A stretch of 14,508 nt of DNA from Prevotella sp. UBA4339 (GTDB lineage Bacteria; Bacteroidota; Bacteroidia; Bacteroidales; Bacteroidaceae). Positions within the stretch are counted from its first letter, which is position 1, and every line of letters begins with the position of its first letter. Under the pieces are notes generated by a model that saw nothing but the letters and a program-made list of their open reading frames with translations, had not been told where the DNA came from and ran no database searches. Positions 12,612 through 14,508 of the stretch are shown here, in pieces. The stretch spans positions 1 through 14,508 of the forward strand of contig DGTJ01000084.1 of assembly GCA_002393725.1 (NCBI GenBank), written 5' to 3'. The position numbers were made by a program, and so were the translations under genes.

Positions 12612-14075
12612 ATGAAACTATATAGCGACGAAGAATTAGCAGAGATACTTGACCAGAATATATTTCACCAGATAAGCGATGCAGCCGACCGTCTTGGGCT
12701 CGAATGCTATGTTGTCGGAGGATATGTGAGGGACATATTCCTTGAGCGCCCGTCGAATGATATCGATGTGGTAGTTGTGGGCAGCGGTATCAGTGTTGCA
12801 GAGGAACTGAAGCAGATAGTTGGGCGCAAGGCTCATCTCAGCGTATTCCGCAACTTTGGCACTGCCCAGGTGAAGTTCCGCGAAAAAGGGGTGGAATATG
12901 AGGTTGAGTTCGTGGGAGCTCGAAAAGAGAGCTATAGCCACGACTCTCGAAAACCTATAGTGGAGGACGGCACTCTTGAAGATGACCAGAATCGCCGTGA
13001 CTTTACTATCAACGCTATGGCAATATGCCTTAACAAAGACCGTTTCGGACAACTTGTTGACCCCTTCAATGGGCTGGCTGACTTAGAAGACGGAATCATT
13101 GCCACACCTCTTGAGCCAGACATCACATTTAGTGACGACCCGTTGAGAATGATGCGATGCGTGAGATTTGCCACACAGCTGAATTTCCAGATAGAGGATG
13201 AGACGTGGAATGCCCTTGTTAGGATGGCCGATAGAATAACAATCGTCAGCGGTGAGCGTATAAAGGACGAACTCAACAAGATTATCCTTGCCCCTCATCC
13301 AAGTTTGGGATTCGACTATCTGCAGAGGTCTGGCCTGCTGCAGATAATATTCCCAGAGCTTTCTGCCCTTGACATAGTAGACCAAAAGAATGGCAGGACT
13401 CATAAGAACAATTTCTATCACACTCTCGAGGTGTTGGAAAATGTCGTAAAAGCAGCCCCCAACCCCTCGTGGGAAGACTCTGGAATGGGCTTGTGGCTGA
13501 GATGGGCTGCCATCATGCATGATATAGGAAAGACGAAGTCGAAACGTTGGGATCCTGCTGTAGGCTGGACTTTCCATAATCATAATAATATAGGTGCAAA
13601 GATGGTGCCTCAGATATTCCGCAGACTGTCACTGCCACTGGATATGAAGATGAAATATGTTCAGAAGCTAGTGGAATTGCACATGCGCCCCATTGCCATC
13701 GCTGACGAGGAGGTCACAGACAGTGCCGTTCGCCGGCTAATGAACGATGCGGGTGACGATATCGATGACCTGATGACTCTCTGTGAGGCCGACATAACAT
13801 CCAAGAATGAAGTGCGTAAGAAACTCTTCCTGGAGAATTTCCGAATGGTACGGGAGAAACTGACCGACCTGAAGGAAAAAGACTATAAGCGCCTGCTGCA
13901 GCCGGTAATCGACGGAAATGAAATTATGGACCTTTTTCATCTCAAGCCATCGCGCGAAGTCGGTGTGCTGAAACAGTTCCTTAAGGATGCAGTACTCGAC
14001 AATAAAGTAGAGAATGAACGAGAGCCTCTTATGCAGCTATTGATGGAGAAGGCAAAGCAAATGAAACTGATATGA
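12612..14075 (+). CDS. CCA tRNA nucleotidyltransferase / poly(A) polymerase family with HD domain
   Basis: This 487-residue cytoplasmic enzyme probably adds or repairs the 3' CCA of tRNA. The head domain has VVGGYVRDIFLERPSNDIDV with the GG pair (36-37) and the metal-binding Asp50 and Asp52, then RRDFTINAMA (128-137), and the neck motif DPLRMMRCVRFATQL (176-190). A middle HD domain follows, with YHTLEVLENV (His270), MHDIGK (His303-Asp304) and FHNHNNIGA (321-329), as in class II CCA enzymes with phosphohydrolase activity. A poly(A)-polymerase-like role is the alternative, since the family cannot be split by motif alone. The ATG at 12612 is preceded by an A-rich leader and a -7 box. Its stop overlaps the next start (ATGA). 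Confidence 0.92.
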   Translation: MKLYSDEELAEILDQNIFHQISDAADRLGLECYVVGGYVRDIFLERPSNDIDVVVVGSGISVAEELKQIVGRKAHLSVFRNFGTAQVKFREKGVEYEVEFVGARKESYSHDSRKPIVEDGTLEDDQNRRDFTINAMAICLNKDRFGQLVDPFNGLADLEDGIIATPLEPDITFSDDPLRMMRCVRFATQLNFQIEDETWNALVRMADRITIVSGERIKDELNKIILAPHPSLGFDYLQRSGLLQIIFPELSALDIVDQKNGRTHKNNFYHTLEVLENVVKAAPNPSWEDSGMGLWLRWAAIMHDIGKTKSKRWDPAVGWTFHNHNNIGAKMVPQIFRRLSLPLDMKMKYVQKLVELHMRPIAIADEEVTDSAVRRLMNDAGDDIDDLMTLCEADITSKNEVRKKLFLENFRMVREKLTDLKEKDYKRLLQPVIDGNEIMDLFHLKPSREVGVLKQFLKDAVLDNKVENEREPLMQLLMEKAKQMKLI

Positions 14076-14508
14076 ATATGAAGAGACTATTACTAACCGC
14101 AATTGTAGCCCTGATTTCAATTCAAATCTGGGCAAATCCCGTTGATGAACTCCTTGAACGCATCGATAAGGGAGCATCTGCCAAATTCAAGACAGAACTC
14201 GTAAAGAGCGAGAAAGATTTCTTTGAGCTCGACCAGTTGGGTAAGAAAGTCGTAGTACGTGGCAACACTTGGGTGAATATTGCATCAGGTGTCAACTGGT
14301 ACCTTAAGTATTATGCAGGCATACACCTATCCTGGAATCAGATGCAGGCGGAACTTCCTGCTGTACTCCCTGCCGTCTATAAAAAAGAGCGCCATGAGAC
14401 AGATCTTACTCTCCGCTATGACTTCAACTACTGTACTTTCAGCTATTCTATGGCATTCTGGGACTGGAAGCGCTGGGAGCAGGAGATAGACTGGATGGCC
14501 CTTCACGG
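14072..14508 (+). CDS. Alpha-N-acetylglucosaminidase-like (GH89), N-terminal part, cut by window edge
   Basis: The ATG at 14072 overlaps the stop of the nucleotidyltransferase gene by four bases and opens 145 codons to the window end. The signal peptide is MNMKRLLLTAIVALISIQIW, with a likely cut at WA-N. The mature part has the NAGLU N-terminal domain (VDELLERIDKGASAKF, then GVNWYLKYYAGIHLSWNQ) and the start of the catalytic domain, with YNYCTFSYSMAFWDWKRW-like spelling (DFNYCTFSYSMAFWDWKRWE) and EIDWMALHG. These are hallmarks of GH89, which releases alpha-linked GlcNAc from host glycans such as heparan sulfate or mucin O-glycans. The catalytic Glu residues lie beyond the window. The codon-3 ATG (14078) is an alternative start. 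Confidence 0.9.
   Translation, partial: MNMKRLLLTAIVALISIQIWANPVDELLERIDKGASAKFKTELVKSEKDFFELDQLGKKVVVRGNTWVNIASGVNWYLKYYAGIHLSWNQMQAELPAVLPAVYKKERHETDLTLRYDFNYCTFSYSMAFWDWKRWEQEIDWMALH

Overview
The window comes from a member of the Bacteroidales, most likely Prevotella/Segatella or a close relative. The evidence is a type V (FimA/Mfa-like) fimbrial locus with lipoprotein-type pilin precursors, -7 boxes of the TAnnTTTG type, a DUF1599 / DoxX-type membrane protein / TpiA / SPOR / FolE gene row, and a GH89-type glycosidase. This is inferred from gene content; no rRNA, tRNA, CRISPR array or transposase gene was found.

Region 1 (1-6484, minus strand) is a fimbrial operon, read from right to left. 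It starts with an outer-membrane beta-barrel protein (6205-5447), followed by a Mfa2/FimB-like lipoprotein (5442-4486), two fimbrillins (4439-3552 and 3471-2455), and a 618-residue fimbrillin carrying a Big2 domain and a glycine/asparagine-rich tandem-repeat C-terminus (2383-527), which looks like a tip adhesin. A strong intrinsic terminator (436-386) closes the operon, and the start of a DUF6261-like gene follows (275-1, cut by the window edge). The three fimbrillins share a Thr-Arg-(Ala/Ser) site near residues 44-53, as expected for Arg-specific maturation of type V pilins. The spacers after the two middle fimbrillins each hold a GCTGCGAT...ATCGCAGC hairpin without a U-tract. Upstream of the operon are a 12.5-unit GA microsatellite and an 8-bp inverted repeat, a plausible site for phase-variable expression.

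Region 2 (6485-7508) holds a TacT-like GNAT acetyltransferase preceded by a 52-residue ORF that overlaps it by one base, with a 14-bp perfect palindrome just upstream. It resembles a toxin-antitoxin module with an unusual small partner. The adjoining spacer carries the second copy of a 33-base near-palindromic repeat whose first copy lies behind the adhesin gene.

Region 3 (7509-11974, minus strand) is a compact housekeeping row: DUF1599 protein, DoxX/MauE-like membrane protein with a thioredoxin-like C-terminus, tpiA, SPOR protein, folE and a small membrane protein, ending in a terminator at 7456-7414. Region 4 (12025-14508) has a divergent promoter region (12536-12611) between a small lipoprotein gene (minus) and a CCA-adding-enzyme-type nucleotidyltransferase/HD gene (plus), which overlaps the start of a GH89 alpha-N-acetylglucosaminidase-like gene running off the window. 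The fimbrial region is visibly richer in G+C than regions 3 and 4.
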